The notes: generated by a model not told the origin, from the sequence alone. DNA of 64,000 nucleotides from Mucor racemosus (GCA_027405735.1 JAPEHQ010000013.1:434001-498000), one strand, 5' to 3'. Positions 48,441 through 60,480 are shown, counted from the first letter of the stretch. A program made the numbers and translations.

Positions 48441-50439
48441 ACTTACAGAAAAGAGGGCACCCTTAACCAACTTTCTTGAAATTCAACCTTTTCTAAGTTG
48501 ATATATATCAATACTATATAAACAATATACGTTAATTCATATGTATCACTGCAGCTATTTATGAGCTAATTGAATTTAAATGTAACAAAGAGTATTATAT
48601 TAATAATCTTGAAGATTTATTCATTGATGTAATATGGTGTAATATGCTCGTCTGATATGGTGTTGATTTGATTATAATTATAATTGTTAGCTACAGTTGG
48701 TATGTTGGTTTGGAAATGATTTTTCAACATTTCGATTATTGAATTAGCTCTTAAAAAAGCTCTGGCCATTTGTGGATAGTAACCGTTATTTGGATAAAAT
48801 TCCTTCAGATCCCATATATTTATTTTCTTTACTATCTAACGACATGAACAAATTATATAGAACTAGCCTCGAATCTTTTAGAAACGTAGATTACCCTTTT
48901 TTCCAAAAACTTGGTCTTACGCATTGCTGCGAACAACTTGAAATAGCTCTCCGTTGCATCTGCATTCATGGTATTAATTTTCTTGTTAAGAGTCAAAACC
49001 TGATTTCTCTATAATATATACGATTGTCATTAATAGCTTTTTGATTACATTTACTTTCACTGACATATTTTTCGAGTTCCTTATGAATTGGCGAAGTTTG
49101 AGTTTTCTAATGAGGATCTTACTTTCAAATTGCTATATATCGAATATGAAAAATCAGGTGTAAATGTTTTAAATATAAAGAAGCTCCAATATAAATTTAT
49201 GTACAGTATATCTTATAATTTTTTTGCAGCATTATTGTGATTTGTTTGGGTTGAGAATTGTGCGGTGATCTTAATCGCTTCAGTCCTTGAGTGTTGGGCA
49301 TTTCATCTTCTGTTGTACGAGGGTGTTTATCGTGTATTGTAAATTTGGCAAATGAGTCTTCAGCTAAATTCAACATCTCCTGAATATTCTTAACACCATC
49401 CATGCTAATGAAATTATGATTGAGCAATTTTTTAAGTGTTGAAATTGAAATGAAAAGGCATTGAACGAAAATTCCTGCATATATCACTTAACCATCTTCA
49501 TTTAAATGGTAGTATGACGTAAATGTGCTAGATTTTTCTATTTGATTATACACCAAAATTTTCTTACCTGAAAACAGAGAGCACATCTTAGATCACAAGC
49601 TTTGTGTACTGTTTCTATATCATACAAGTTCTTATGGATAAACACATTTATTTAGCTTGAACATGAAATAATATTGGATGTAATGATGATCTCTTTTGCA
49701 GATATCAAATATGTTTTAATCTAAGAATGGCTGTTGTTTTCAGTTAGATTAATAGGTTTATAGCTAGGAAATGCAGCATGAATTATAACGACCAATCTTG
49801 AGGTATGTGCAGCAGGAATAGCTATCCTTCCGCTTCTTGTCTTTGTGTTATTACATATTATTAATGCAATTATTTAGACTCCATTCACATATTATGCCAT
49901 CTTAAAAGAATATTTTACATCCTTTCAAGATATAAAAATTAAGCAGCAACTATACATTAATCATGAGGAGCACATATTATACTTTGTGTGAGCATTTATT
50001 GTTTCTCAAGGTGCGATTGACTAAACATATCTGGCTTATAAGTTAATGCCATTATTGTGAATTTCTAAACTGACCCCAATAATTGATTCTATATAGTTTC
50101 AGTGGCCAACATACGAAAGATATTGTACGAGGATGGTGTAATTTGTAAACTTAAATTGAGATCATCTCTTTCCAAAGAGACCGCGGGTCTTATCCAATCT
50201 GGAAAGCAACAGGACTTTTAAAAAAATCAAGGTACCATTTGACGCAGAATGGATACAATGGTAGCGTGTGTCAATCAGTAATTTTTTCATTAGCATGTGA
50301 AATTCAAAAGATAGTGTCATTCACCGAAACAGTTCTTTGAAATCCGGGGTAAAATGATCGTATATATAATTGCCTCCTTTCTTTAGTCTTTCTTTTTATT
50401 TACCTTTGCTTTATTTCCTTTTTCTTTCTATACTACTAC
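48441..50439. other. Intergenic region with possible gene remnants
   Basis: Minus-strand frames between about 49487 and 48640 read in protein-like pieces (from SMDGVKNIQEMLNLAEDSFA through NSQPKQ, later ELEKYVSESKCNQKAINDN and YYPQMARAFLRANSIIEML) but change frame and contain stops. They may be exons of an unrecognised gene or a decayed one. I recognise no family. The last 400 bp hold the esterase promoter, including a pyrimidine-rich stretch just before the ATG. Confidence 0.3.
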
Positions 50440-52748
50440 ATGTTGGATCACTTAGTTGGGAAACCATCTTCTAATTTCAAACGAACTCAGATTATACTCA
50501 CATTAATATTTGGGTATGTTGTGTGTATATACTACATATTTTGTGAAAACTCATTATTTTTTTAGTGGATATTTTGCAGTTCGCGGCAAAACAAATCAGT
50601 TACCACAATTCATACAAAAACTAAACAGAAAAGCAGGTAATTTATAATCTCCACAAAAAAAATGCAATAACAAACAAATAGTTTCTTTTTTTTTCAAAAG
50701 GTCAAGCTCCTTGGAGAGTAGCATTAGGAACATGGTTGCTATTTTATCTATCTCAAAATATACTATTATTAGTAGGTCTGAATGGTAAGCCTACTGTTTT
50801 GTATTCAAAAATCAACTAAAACCTAATATCTTCCAAAAGCTCCTGATCCTTTATCAAAATTGGTAAGTTGAACGATTGAATTAAATTATTAAATCTTAAT
50901 CAATATGTTATGTAGTACAAACGAAGTTTCTATAGGGCAACTTGGATTCTGACAGCCCTTGATGCCGGTTTTTTTACTGCAATGCCATTCAAACCTGCAT
51001 GGTTGAGACATATACTATCTCTTGTCTTTAGTGCTTACTATTTGGTATTTGCTGATTCCGCAGAAGAAAAGGTCCGTAAAACCCGATCAACTATATCTGT
51101 TGAACAGATGCGAACATCATGGGAAAAAGTGCATCAAAATCCTCTTCTTGGCTTTGTCTCAAGTTTATTACGTCCACGTCTTTCAATTCATGATATAATT
51201 CATGTAGATAGACCAATTTATAACTCTGAATTGCCTCATATTGAAGTATATCGCTATTATACCAATGACTCTGCATCATTTGCTGATCATGATACCATTT
51301 TACTACAATTTCCCGGCGGCGGTTTTGTTTCAATGCCTCCACCTTGCCATGAAGATGCTTTGGCTGCATGGGCTAAACATACTGGATTCCCTGTTTTTAG
51401 TGTCAACTATAAAAAGGCACCAGAATATCCATATCCATGGCCTATTGACGAATGTTTCGACCTTTATATCTCTATTATTGAAAGTAATGGCAGGGTTCTC
51501 GGCTTATCAGGTGAAAATAATATTCAAATTATTTTTATTGGTGATTCTGCGTAAGTTTTAATAGATATAAACCTGTAAAGCATGTGCTAATTGCATTTTA
51601 TCCTTAGAGGTGGAAATATTACAGCTGCTGTTACACTAAAGATCCTTGCTCATAACCAACAATTGGCCACAAAGATAATTCCTACAGCTACTTTATCATC
51701 TACATCTACTGATAGTATTACAGACACTATTTCAATGACTCCTCATCAAATGAAGCCTAGAAACCCGTTAGATTCTATATTACCAATGCCAATTGGCCTA
51801 ATTCTTATTTATCCTGCACTTGATTTTGAAATGTCTTGCTGGATGTCATCTTCACAGCTTTCACTTATTCGTGCTGAATCCAATACTGCATTGTTTAGAT
51901 CAAGTTCTTTAGATTCCTTATGGCAAACAAAAGATCATTTAAGCCATGCTAGTCCTTTAAGTGTTGTTCCTGATTTAGAAAAGAAGCAAAGCTTATGGAG
52001 ACGAGCATTAGGATTGAAACCCACATTGAAGCAACGCATGGCTGACCGTGCTCATCCTATTCGAGATCAAATTCAAACCAAAGAAGCTTGGGCAACCGCT
52101 CGATTAGCAATGACAAGTCGAATGAGCTTTTTTAATGATAGAGTAATTACACCAGATTTGGTAAGTTGTCACTCAAATGATTTTAAAGGTATCTTGACTA
52201 ACCAATGTTTGTACGCAGATGAGAGCAATGGCTATTTGTAAGTAAATACTAACATTGAATGAACGATAGATATTAATATGTTTATAATAGTATATTTAGG
52301 TCCTCATGCTTCTCCCGATTTTGAAAACGATTACTTGCTATCTCCTGTTCATGCACCTGAAGATTTATTGGCACAATTTCCTAAAACTTTTATGATTTGT
52401 GGTGAAAAAGATCCATTGGTGGATGATACTGTAATTTTTGCAGGTCGTATTAGACAGGCCAAACGTAAATATAGACAGGATAACCCCTTGGATCAAGATT
52501 TTCCTACTGGTGATGGCGTCAGGGTCAAATTCTTGGAAGGCATGAGCCATGCATTTTTACAAATGATGCCATTTTTACCAGAGGCACACCAAGCTACAAA
52601 GACCATTGGTGATTGGGTTATTGAATTAGCCAGCACAAGCTATCATCAAACATTAGTCAAGAGCGATCATCATGTTGCTGAAATTATTACAAGCGAAAAA
52701 GACATGATTCATCGTAGAAAACAACAATTAGTTAAAGGATTGTTTTAA
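50440..52748 (+). CDS. Membrane-anchored HSL-family alpha/beta-hydrolase (lipase/esterase)
   Basis: Eight exons: 50440-50513, 50566-50636, 50701-50784, 50840-50862 (23 nt), 50916-51550, 51608-52160, 52219-52237 (19 nt) and 52291-52748, giving 638 aa. The N-terminal about 120 residues contain two or three hydrophobic stretches (IILTLIFGGYFAV, LGTWLLFYLSQNTILLLVG, AWLRHILSLVFSAYYLVF), suggesting an ER or lipid-droplet anchor. Catalytic features of the hormone-sensitive-lipase family are FPGGGFV (oxyanion, replacing HGGG), GDSAGGN (nucleophile Ser, split by an intron), EKDPLVDD (Asp) and GMSHAFLQM (His). A roughly 150-residue insertion follows the nucleophile. The substrate is unknown; sterol ester or acylglycerol hydrolysis is a guess from the family. 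The stop lies 10 bp from that of MED1. Confidence 0.88.
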
Positions 52749-52758
52749 TAAATTTTAT
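52749..52758. terminator. 10-bp spacer between convergent stop codons
   Basis: The esterase stop ends at 52748 and the MED1 stop, on the other strand, starts at 52759. Both mature mRNAs must overlap at their 3' ends unless they lack any 3' UTR. Confidence 0.7.
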
Positions 52759-55182
52759 TTAATCTAATTCCATCTTCATAATCTTATTACTATCATCAAT
52801 TGATGATGAAAAATCATCTTCAGAGAAGCGACGTTTAATCTGGGTACGATCAATCAAATATGTATCTGCATTTGACATGCCTTTATAAAGCTGTCGAATG
52901 AATTCAGGTATGCTATATGTCGATTGAATTTGCTCTGTCATTGTTGCTTCATCAAATAAAGCAGGGTTCCAGCGTTGAGTTTTAGAATTGCTTGGTGCAT
53001 GTAAACGAACAATGGGTCTGGTTGGGTTCTCGAGGGGAATATCAATCGAAATAGGTACCATGACAAATAATTGATTCGGTAAAGGTGGTAGCGATAGTGT
53101 AATGAAGATTGTGTTTGGTGCATCTAAGGTTGTAATTTCAAGCTTAAGAGTTTTATCCTTTTTACTTTCTGCATGAATCTTTTGTTAATAAACCACTGAA
53201 TCATGTACATCCATGAAAACTTACCTGCTAAAATATCTTGTAAAGAGAATGATATAGACGTGTTTTTTTGTTGCATTTTATATGTATTTACATTGAAAAT
53301 ACTTTTAAATAATGTATTAAACATTTGCTGTTGGCGAAGACATTGAATAATATTGTAGATTTGTACAGGGTGCTGGAATGGGATTCTAGACACCATTTTA
53401 CCGCTTGTTGGTGAAGTTTTCATCCATGTATACAATTGATCGGGCATATCATCAAATGACTAAAATCACAGTTATATAAATGATAATTAATCATTTCAAA
53501 GATTGTTCAAACTTACAGATACCCAATTATTAGAAAATGATACAGGATCGGCAACATTCATTACAAGCAGCTCTTCTAATGACATTATAGAAGGATTATA
53601 AGGTACGTCGGATACTGTGTCTAAACTAGCTAATCCAGTTACATTCATCAATTTTTGGCACACTTCATCTGACACAGGAACTGGTGGATCTAATTTTGCA
53701 ACAAATCGTATAGGTATAGATCGACTTTCTGGATGTGTAGGTAGTGGCTTTACAAATTTGAAATGAGGCATAAATGCAGGTGCTGCTGTTTCTGTAAGAA
53801 CTTTAAAGTGTTCCCTATAATCAAACAAATTAATACCTCGTGTAAGTTTCGATAGATCTGTAAACCTACTGATTAACTGAGGCTTCTGTCTCATCACCTA
53901 GTAAACATGAAGGTCTAGTTGCAGGTAAATACGTTAAAGGTTGAATTGAATCCTCAAAAGAAATCAATAATCGAGATGCGTTTGCTAGTGCTGTATGACT
54001 GATGCCAGTTTCAAATGCTGTCTTAATCTCGCCCCAAGAAATACTATCCAAATGATCCTTATCCATCCAGTAAGCTATTGAAATACCTGGATAATTCAAG
54101 TGTAAATTGGGAATACCATGACCTTGTAATAAAATATTTGCGAATTCTGGTTCCATAGAACTACCGTTTTGCATATTAAAAATCACATCTTTGCATATTT
54201 AATCTTGTCGGTTTTTTACTTACATTTCTTCATTACAGATAATTTTGAGATCATTCAATAGATTTTTAATAATTGAAAAAAAGTCGACAGGATTATATTT
54301 TACATTGAGCTGATCAAGCAAAGCTAAGCTGCCTAAATTACGTTTGAATAATTCAAATTGTCGATTTTGCAAGTTCTCCGTCAACATCAAATCTACACGA
54401 TCATCTTGGTCATTTTGTAATGTGTCAGATACATATGTCACTTTTGTTCTTAAAACTCGTCCTTTATCATCAATATCGATCTAATTAACAGTTGATTAAA
54501 AATTGTAATTGATTCAGCCATTTGTTTCACCTTACATCTACGACAATTACTGTTCCTCCCAATGTAATAGTGGTGATAGGTACATTAGATTCGAATTTCT
54601 GTGATGAATCCACAAATGTAACCAACCTAATGTTTGTATCAGGAAATAGATCAGCATTCTAATGTTTTTGACAATACTTTACCCCATTGACTGAGCCAAT
54701 TTCTCTAATCGTTGTGTCTCAATCTTTGATTTTGATTCCTCTTTTTCTCTCAATGTTTTGTCAAAGAAATCTTTAGTGTTGGACAGTGTATCTTTGACAC
54801 GCATGACGGTACTTTCCAAAGTTGCCTGTTCTTTTAAATGGGTGAAATGTTTTCTAAAAGCAGGGTCTGCTCCAACACCCATCTTCATCACATCGCCTAA
54901 AACTTCTGTTTCGAATTGAGAACATACGTTGCGAATTATGTTGATGTGTTGAGAAAACTCCTCGCGAGCTTTATCGAGATTGACAGATCCTAAAGCAAAA
55001 AGCTCTACATTTTTATTTTTAGTACTTTGAATGATTGGATATTTGTATAAAAAGTTATAATCACCACTGGGTTGTTTTTCACTTGTTGATGGGCTTTGAA
55101 GGCAGGCCCATTGCTGCTGAAGCTTTTTTAAAGTATCTTGAAGACCAAATACAGCAGAGCTGATTGAATTTTGTTCAGTCAT
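52759..55182 (-). CDS. MED1: Mediator complex subunit 1 (MED1)
   Basis: Subunit of the RNA polymerase II Mediator middle module, nuclear. Multi-exon (first exon 55182-54683), roughly 720 aa. The N-terminal part is helical (MTEQNSISSAVFGLQ). The conserved Med1 core then appears: ITLGGTVIVVDIDID, a beta-strand pair with KVTYVSDTLQNDQDDRVD, FELFKRNLGSLALL, FVAKLDPPVPVSDEVCQKL, and MVSRIPFQHPVQIYNIIQCL with MFNTLFKS. These follow the order seen in animal MED1 (TRAP220 N-terminal domain), including the VSxIxFQHP motif. The long Ser-rich C-terminal tail of animals is missing; the protein ends with an acidic MKMELD. Introns are short; two neighbouring exons near 53870-53900 are in different frames, resolved by a GTAGGT donor. 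It is tail-to-tail with the esterase. Confidence 0.88.
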
Positions 55183-55689
55183 TCTACAGTAGGGTTTGTA
55201 TGTAAAAAAGTAGAGACGCGACTATAATATTTTTCAGTTCATTTGATTTCATATTTGCCTGCGGAACATCAAAAAGTAACATCATCTCGTTATTGTGCAC
55301 CTTGTAGCTCATTCTATGCAGAATCAAAATAGTGAGAGATACTGTAGCTTTCTCAAGTTCAAAATTCTACAATATTAAGATAAGTCTCTTCTATAGATAT
55401 GTTTAATACAAAGATAATATATATAAAAAGTATAGATGCAAGTCGTGTAAAAAAAGCTTACTGTAGCAGTGTACTATTTGAGTTTGAGGCGACTTCAATA
55501 GCAATGCATATATACAATGAATGTAGCATGTAAAAGAAATATGTGCATATATACCATAGGATAGACATTTCTGTAATGATATGATATTGTTGACTAGTTC
55601 TTTCAATACCATAAAATAAAATGGAAAAAATATAGATCATTAAGCATATTGATCAATCCATTTCAATTAACGTCTATGGGTAATTTACA
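55183..55689. other. Intergenic region, MED1 promoter side
   Basis: About 500 bp of AT-rich sequence upstream of MED1. Nothing beyond the presumed promoter is seen. Confidence 0.4.
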
Positions 55690-56802
55690 AGTGTTGAGGT
55701 AAAACCTCGAGTAAAATTTGAATTTTAATTAACCTTATAATAAACACTTTTTAAGGTATCTCTTAGATACTGCTAAAAATATGTGAATTGGTTGCATTAT
55801 ACTACCTATTCCTAAATTTATTCTATATCTTACGGAAGATTTAAAAAAAGGTAAAATTTACTGATTTTTCCTAAAAAACTGGGTCTCACTTCTCATCCCT
55901 GTTCGACTTTTTTTTTTTTCACTAAATAACATCAAGAAAAAATTATACGCCAAGGTACCTGAGATATTCAGCTTTAATTCAAAAATAAGTGTCTGGAAAT
56001 ATCATATTTTTTGCAATTGATATTAATTTTTCAGTGCTAATATTCCAGATTTTTTTCGCGTATTTCATTGCTAAAAATCAAAAACTTTGAGGCTCCATAA
56101 CTCTACAAAACATTACGTTATACCAATACCTTTAAATAATAAAACTTACTTGTTTAAAGACGCTTTATAACATATTGAAGTATAAAAAAATTCTAAGCAC
56201 TTTTATTTTTTTTCTTTTTTTTTTTGGCATTTCTATAGTAGGTTTCAAAATATTGGTTAAATTGAGCAACATTTTTTTTCTATTCATGTCATCAAGCTCA
56301 TTGAGCTCTCTCAGACCCAATTTAGTTTTTTTCAAAATATTGATTTTTCGTGGAGATATCCTCAAAAATGTGTACAAAGAGACACCCTCATTTCTAACCT
56401 CGATTTTCCCCTTATATACCCTCATCCCAAATTCTGAATTTCAAAAAAAATTGGAAAAAAATCTCGTTTTCTCTATGACAAATGTAGCTAAAAGGTTAAA
56501 TAATAGCTCGATCAATAGATAATTTTGCTATGCATTATCTCCATTATTTAAATTTAAAATATGTTTATAAAAAGTGTTCTGTATCTTCAAAAAACCTTCA
56601 AAATTTCAATTGCATTTTGCGCAACATTTAATGTGAAACGTTTGTCTAAATTTTATTTTGATGGATGCAGAATCCAAAACTGTACAAAAACTATTTAATA
56701 CACTATTTAAACTTACTTTGCAGTTCATGAGCCATGAAGCAATTTTGTTTTTTTATCGTTTTCTGGTCAATTTGTAATAAAATCGATTTTGAAACCCAGT
56801 TA

Positions 56803-56829
56803 CAGTCGTGATTCGATTTAGTGGACTCG
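56803..56829 (+). repeat. Terminal inverted repeat, left
   Basis: 27 bp, identical in reverse complement to 58893-58919. Divergence starts right after ACTCG. Confidence 0.9.
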
Positions 56830-57057
56830 CAAATAACGGATTTTCGATTTAATGGACAGTTTGAAATCTCCCGTTTTTTTTTTCATAATTTTACTGCTTA
56901 AATCCACTATATCGATTCAGTGGATACTGGACGGTTTTATTTCCACCAGTCCACTATTTTTAAAAAATGGAAGATTATTACTGGTCAAAATTTTATTACA
57001 AAGCTTTGATCCAATGAAGATGTATGTGAAATTATGTTAAAAATTTTTTGGGACGTT

Positions 57058-58716
57058 TTATTTTGAAAAATAAGAGCTAATTGTTGTTTGATTTGTCCTA
57101 CTTGAGAACATTTCATCTCTGCGAGATATGTACATTTTAGAAAAAGCTTCCAGAACATCAAACTCTTCATCTGTTTTTGCTACAATATTGTCAACAACAA
57201 ACCTCATTGCGTTAACGAGATCTTCTTGCTTAACTTGATGTACATCTTCATCTTCTCTTTCATCATCATCTTCCTCTACGAGTGTTGCATTAGCATCAGT
57301 TTCATCAGCAATAATACATTCATTGCTGAATATTTCGCTGTTTTCTTCGTCGTCGAATTCTTTATCCTCTACGCTATCAACATCATCACCGACATTTTCC
57401 ACGTTTTCACCTTCTTCAATTGCATTGTTTAATTGCAAAAGCGTCGTACGTCTCCAACAATTTTTGATTGATTCACTGGTAACCTTCTCCCAAGAGATTT
57501 TTATCCAGTTCATTGCTTGTAGTTGGTCAACCCAAAAGAAGGGTTTTTCTTTTCTTTTAGATGTTTCAGAAGCACCAATAGCTTCCCTGTTGTTTGATAA
57601 AGACGAGTATTTAATTGCTGCATGTCTATATTGAATTCTTCGATAATTGGTCTTGAAGTTTGCAATTATACCAGCATCTAATGGTTGGTAATGTGCTGTT
57701 GTATTAGGAGGCAGGAAGACAATTTTGACATTGCTGAGAGATAATCTTTCATCGTGAACAGGAGCATTATCGATGAGTAAGACGACATTTCGATGCTCTT
57801 TTGCCATTCTGCTATTGAATTTACCTATTATCTTTCGAAAAATAGAGGTTGTCATCCATGCCTTCTTACTAGAATAGTAATGGAAGCCAAAATCAGAAGC
57901 ATTTTTTCGTTTAAAGCAGCGAGGGTTTTCATGTTTTCCAATGATAATAGGAGTAATTTTGGAAGATCCATCTGCATTGCAGAAAAAACCAATAGTTACC
58001 CGGGTTTTATCAGCTTTAACTCCTGAAACGGATTCTCGACTAATGGTTTTGCTAGGAGCATTTCTGTAGAATAAACCAGTTTCATCCATATTATAAATAT
58101 CTTTCAATTCATAATCTTTTAAGATTTCTCTTATATTTTTCAACTGAACTTGTATATTGGATTCATCTATCTGAACTGATCCTGCTTCCCCATTCATCGA
58201 TCGAACACGAAGGCCTTCTCGAGCCATGAATCTTTGGACCCAACCTCTTGACAATTCAGGCTTCTCCGCGCCATCTAACAACTCTGGCTTTAGAACAGCT
58301 AGGATTTCAGCTCTTGTCAGGATTGAAAGATAATTGATGGCAATATTATCTCGTGCCATATCGTTGATGAATTTCCTCAATTCATTTTCAAGCTTTGGGA
58401 ATTTAGCTTTTTTATCGCTAAGTTTTCCGAGTTGATCTGCAGGAAGGGCGTTTAATTTTTCGGACATACTTAATGTCTCGTAAATTACGCTTCTACTTGG
58501 TTTTACACCATAGCTGCGCTCCATGTATTCGCTAATTTCTTTATAAGTGTGGTTTGGATTTTCCTCACTATAATGGCAAATAGCTAATTTCTGCTTTTTG
58601 TCTAGTCGAACTCTTTTCGTTTTCGTAATGGTGGTAGATCTAGGATCTAAATAGCCTGATCGACGGTTTTGATTACGCCTTTCATTGGCGTTTTTTTGAG
58701 CTTGTAAATTTACCAT
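57058..58716 (-). CDS. pogo-family transposase (CENP-B HTH, DDE)
   Basis: Single-exon ORF of 552 aa. A first helix-turn-helix (residues about 36-85, KKQKLAICHYSEENP to SRSVIYETL) and a CENP-B-type second HTH (about 105-175, ending GWVQRFMAREGLRVRS) form the DNA-binding region. The DDE catalytic domain follows: D211 in YNMDETGLFY, D316 in LLIDNAPVHD and D347 in HYQPLDAGII, a DD30D spacing usual for pogo/Tigger. The C-terminal region is acidic (EEDDDEREDED). The protein ends in QTTISSYF (543-550), which fits the PCNA-interacting PIP-box pattern. The start at 58716 is the first ATG after the subterminal region, and all catalytic residues are present, so activity is plausible. Confidence 0.93.
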   Translation of the reverse strand: MVNLQAQKNANERRNQNRRSGYLDPRSTTITKTKRVRLDKKQKLAICHYSEENPNHTYKEISEYMERSYGVKPSRSVIYETLSMSEKLNALPADQLGKLSDKKAKFPKLENELRKFINDMARDNIAINYLSILTRAEILAVLKPELLDGAEKPELSRGWVQRFMAREGLRVRSMNGEAGSVQIDESNIQVQLKNIREILKDYELKDIYNMDETGLFYRNAPSKTISRESVSGVKADKTRVTIGFFCNADGSSKITPIIIGKHENPRCFKRKNASDFGFHYYSSKKAWMTTSIFRKIIGKFNSRMAKEHRNVVLLIDNAPVHDERLSLSNVKIVFLPPNTTAHYQPLDAGIIANFKTNYRRIQYRHAAIKYSSLSNNREAIGASETSKRKEKPFFWVDQLQAMNWIKISWEKVTSESIKNCWRRTTLLQLNNAIEEGENVENVGDDVDSVEDKEFDDEENSEIFSNECIIADETDANATLVEEDDDEREDEDVHQVKQEDLVNAMRFVVDNIVAKTDEEFDVLEAFSKMYISRRDEMFSSRTNQTTISSYFSK

Positions 58717-58892
58717 AAGAAGTTGAAAGAGTTTTCAAAAATTATGTGTACCTTTTTTTATTTTTTATGACAGATCCCTGAATTAATAGCCAATTATATT
58801 TTAGTTTCTAAATTGAGTAATTTTATTACATAAGCGCTAAAAATTCGATTTAATGGAAAAATCGATTTAGTGGACATATATTTCTCGCCGCA

Positions 58893-58919
58893 CGAGTCCA
58901 CTAAATCGAATCACGACTG
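58893..58919 (-). repeat. Terminal inverted repeat, right
   Basis: Reverse complement of 56803-56829 without mismatch over 27 bp. Confidence 0.9.
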
Positions 58920-59055
58920 TACCATAGGGTTAAGGTCTAATATGAAATATTATTTTGATTACCTCAACGAAAAATCAATATTTTTCGCTAAACAAAAATA
59001 TTTAAAGTAGCTTGGAGTTGGATCTATCTTGTGAATATTAAAAATAAATACCTCG

Positions 59056-59824
59056 TGCAGTAAATAACGAAGTTGTTTACTAAAATAAAAAAATATAGAA
59101 ATAAAAGCAGTAGAAATATAATTATAATCAGCTAAAGTTTTTATTGCAAAAGATTTCTGAAGATTTAAAATAATTGAAAAAGTATGAGTGTATTTGTAGT
59201 GATTTGGAGAACTTGGATACCATCAAACTTGAATGGATGTATATTTAGTAATCTTCTAGATTTGAGTACATTGTTATTGATTTAATATTTTAAGGGGTAA
59301 ATCACGTAGAGCATTGACCATAAGGGATTGATGTCAGGTGTGACAATATCGATCTTTTGGGAAATGGTTGTTTTGTTTACTATTGTTATATCTATTTTAT
59401 GTAACCTTGAATTAAGGGGTAATTTTTATATGCTTAAATCTTTATTTATATTAATAATAGTGCAACTTCAATATTCAATATAGATGAGTAGTTGACTAAA
59501 TTGATATCTTTGTTTATTATTATTATTATTATTATTATTGATTTGGATAGAATCCTGTTTGGATATATATGTCTATATGTCATTTGTGTAATTGATTGCA
59601 CCGTGACCAAGGGTGCTATCATCTACACGACATGTATGGTTCAAAAAGGTATTTCATATTTTTAACATGCGTTTGTTATTGTGTTCAATTGAAGCGTTTG
59701 TTTATTATTATTGTTGTTCACATATCAAGTGGCATCATATTTTATGAGCGACAACACTTGGGATTTAGGTTATTTTATTATTTTCAAGCGTTTTTAGTAT
59801 GTAATTCCGCTGCATTTAGTCTAA
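59056..59824. other. Gene-free spacer
   Basis: AT-rich sequence with an (ATT)n microsatellite at about 59516-59539. The ORF 59596-59889 (+) runs into family A and is not supported as a gene. Confidence 0.45.
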
Positions 59825-60480
59825 AGTTGATATCTACCTGGAGAAAGACTGGTGATTATAAAAGTATGTATAGGATCGACTTGATTTGAAGGAATGGATA
59901 ACCTCATGTCAGTCTATTTAGTTTCTAAAAAGTATTTATTTCTATTTAGTGGCCAAAAGCTAAGGAGAGGAAAACAAAATGTTGTCTTGTATATCACTAC
60001 CAGCTATCAAAGGTACACCATAATTATTACTACTTATTACTGTATCTTGTTATTAATAATTGATTTTACTAACAAATCAATTTTTATAGGTCAAAAGTAA
60101 GTTTGTTCTGTTAAAGTATTGAATAAATTAGCTTGGGACAAAGAGGGGGGGCAAAAAGGCAGCAATGGGTTCCAGTGATGGCCATGTTTATGTTTATGAT
60201 ATTGATATTGGAGGAGTGAGACTAAAACTCAATGTAAATTACCTCTAGCGCATTAATTATCAAGTAAGGCTATATTATCATCAAATAAACTACCACACAA
60301 TATTAACATATATAACGATTTACAGGAATAAGCTTGAATCAAGTGGATACAGCACCATAAACTCTTGAAAAAGTTCTCAAGTATTATAAAATCTCTTATT
60401 TTTAAGACTTACAAGGCTTATATGCGGAATATTAATTTAGAAAATTATTTTTGTCCGGATTATCAATTTTGACATTTTTT
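59825..60480 (+). repeat. Repeat family A, internally deleted copy
   Basis: 59825-60095 matches 61988-62255. Sequence then jumps to the dynein fragment (60098-60216, matching 63880-63994) and to the far part matching the reverse complement of 1-150 (60390-60480). About 1.6 kb present in the neighbouring copy is therefore missing, and the two copies lie head-to-tail. Confidence 0.75.
60098..60216 (+). pseudogene. Dynein intermediate chain fragment, frameshifted
   Basis: Contains LNKLAWDKEG, then an expanded G-run (GAGGGGGGGC) that shifts frame away from the following SSDGHVYVYDI block. Third copy of the same captured WD40 fragment in this window. Confidence 0.65.

Larger units (their letters stand above)
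56803..58919 (-). mobile_element. pogo/Tigger-type DNA transposon, 2,117 bp, intact-looking
   Basis: Both ends carry a perfect 27-bp terminal inverted repeat starting CAGTCGTGATTCGATTTAGT, at 56803-56829 and 58893-58919. The flanking dinucleotide TA (56801-56802 and 58920-58921) is the target duplication typical of pogo and other Tc1/mariner elements. Subterminal copies of the motif CGATTTA(G/A)TGGA lie inside both ends (near 56815, 56848, 58850 and 58865) and may be transposase-binding sites. The transposase ORF has no stop or frameshift. Identical TIRs and an intact ORF suggest a young insertion. Confidence 0.92.
55690..59055 (-). repeat. Repeat family B, copy 6, split by a pogo element
   Basis: Family B sequence occupies 55690-56802 and resumes at 58920-59055, ending with GATCTATCTTGTGAATATTAA. 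Joining the two parts across the pogo element restores the order seen in copy 5 (GTTACCATAGGGTTAAGGTCTAATATGAA against the reverse complement of 47365-47395). Confidence 0.85.

Noticed and set aside
56803..58919. Domesticated CENP-B-like host gene
   Set aside because: Perfect terminal inverted repeats, a TA target duplication and all three catalytic Asp residues show a mobile element, not a domesticated gene.
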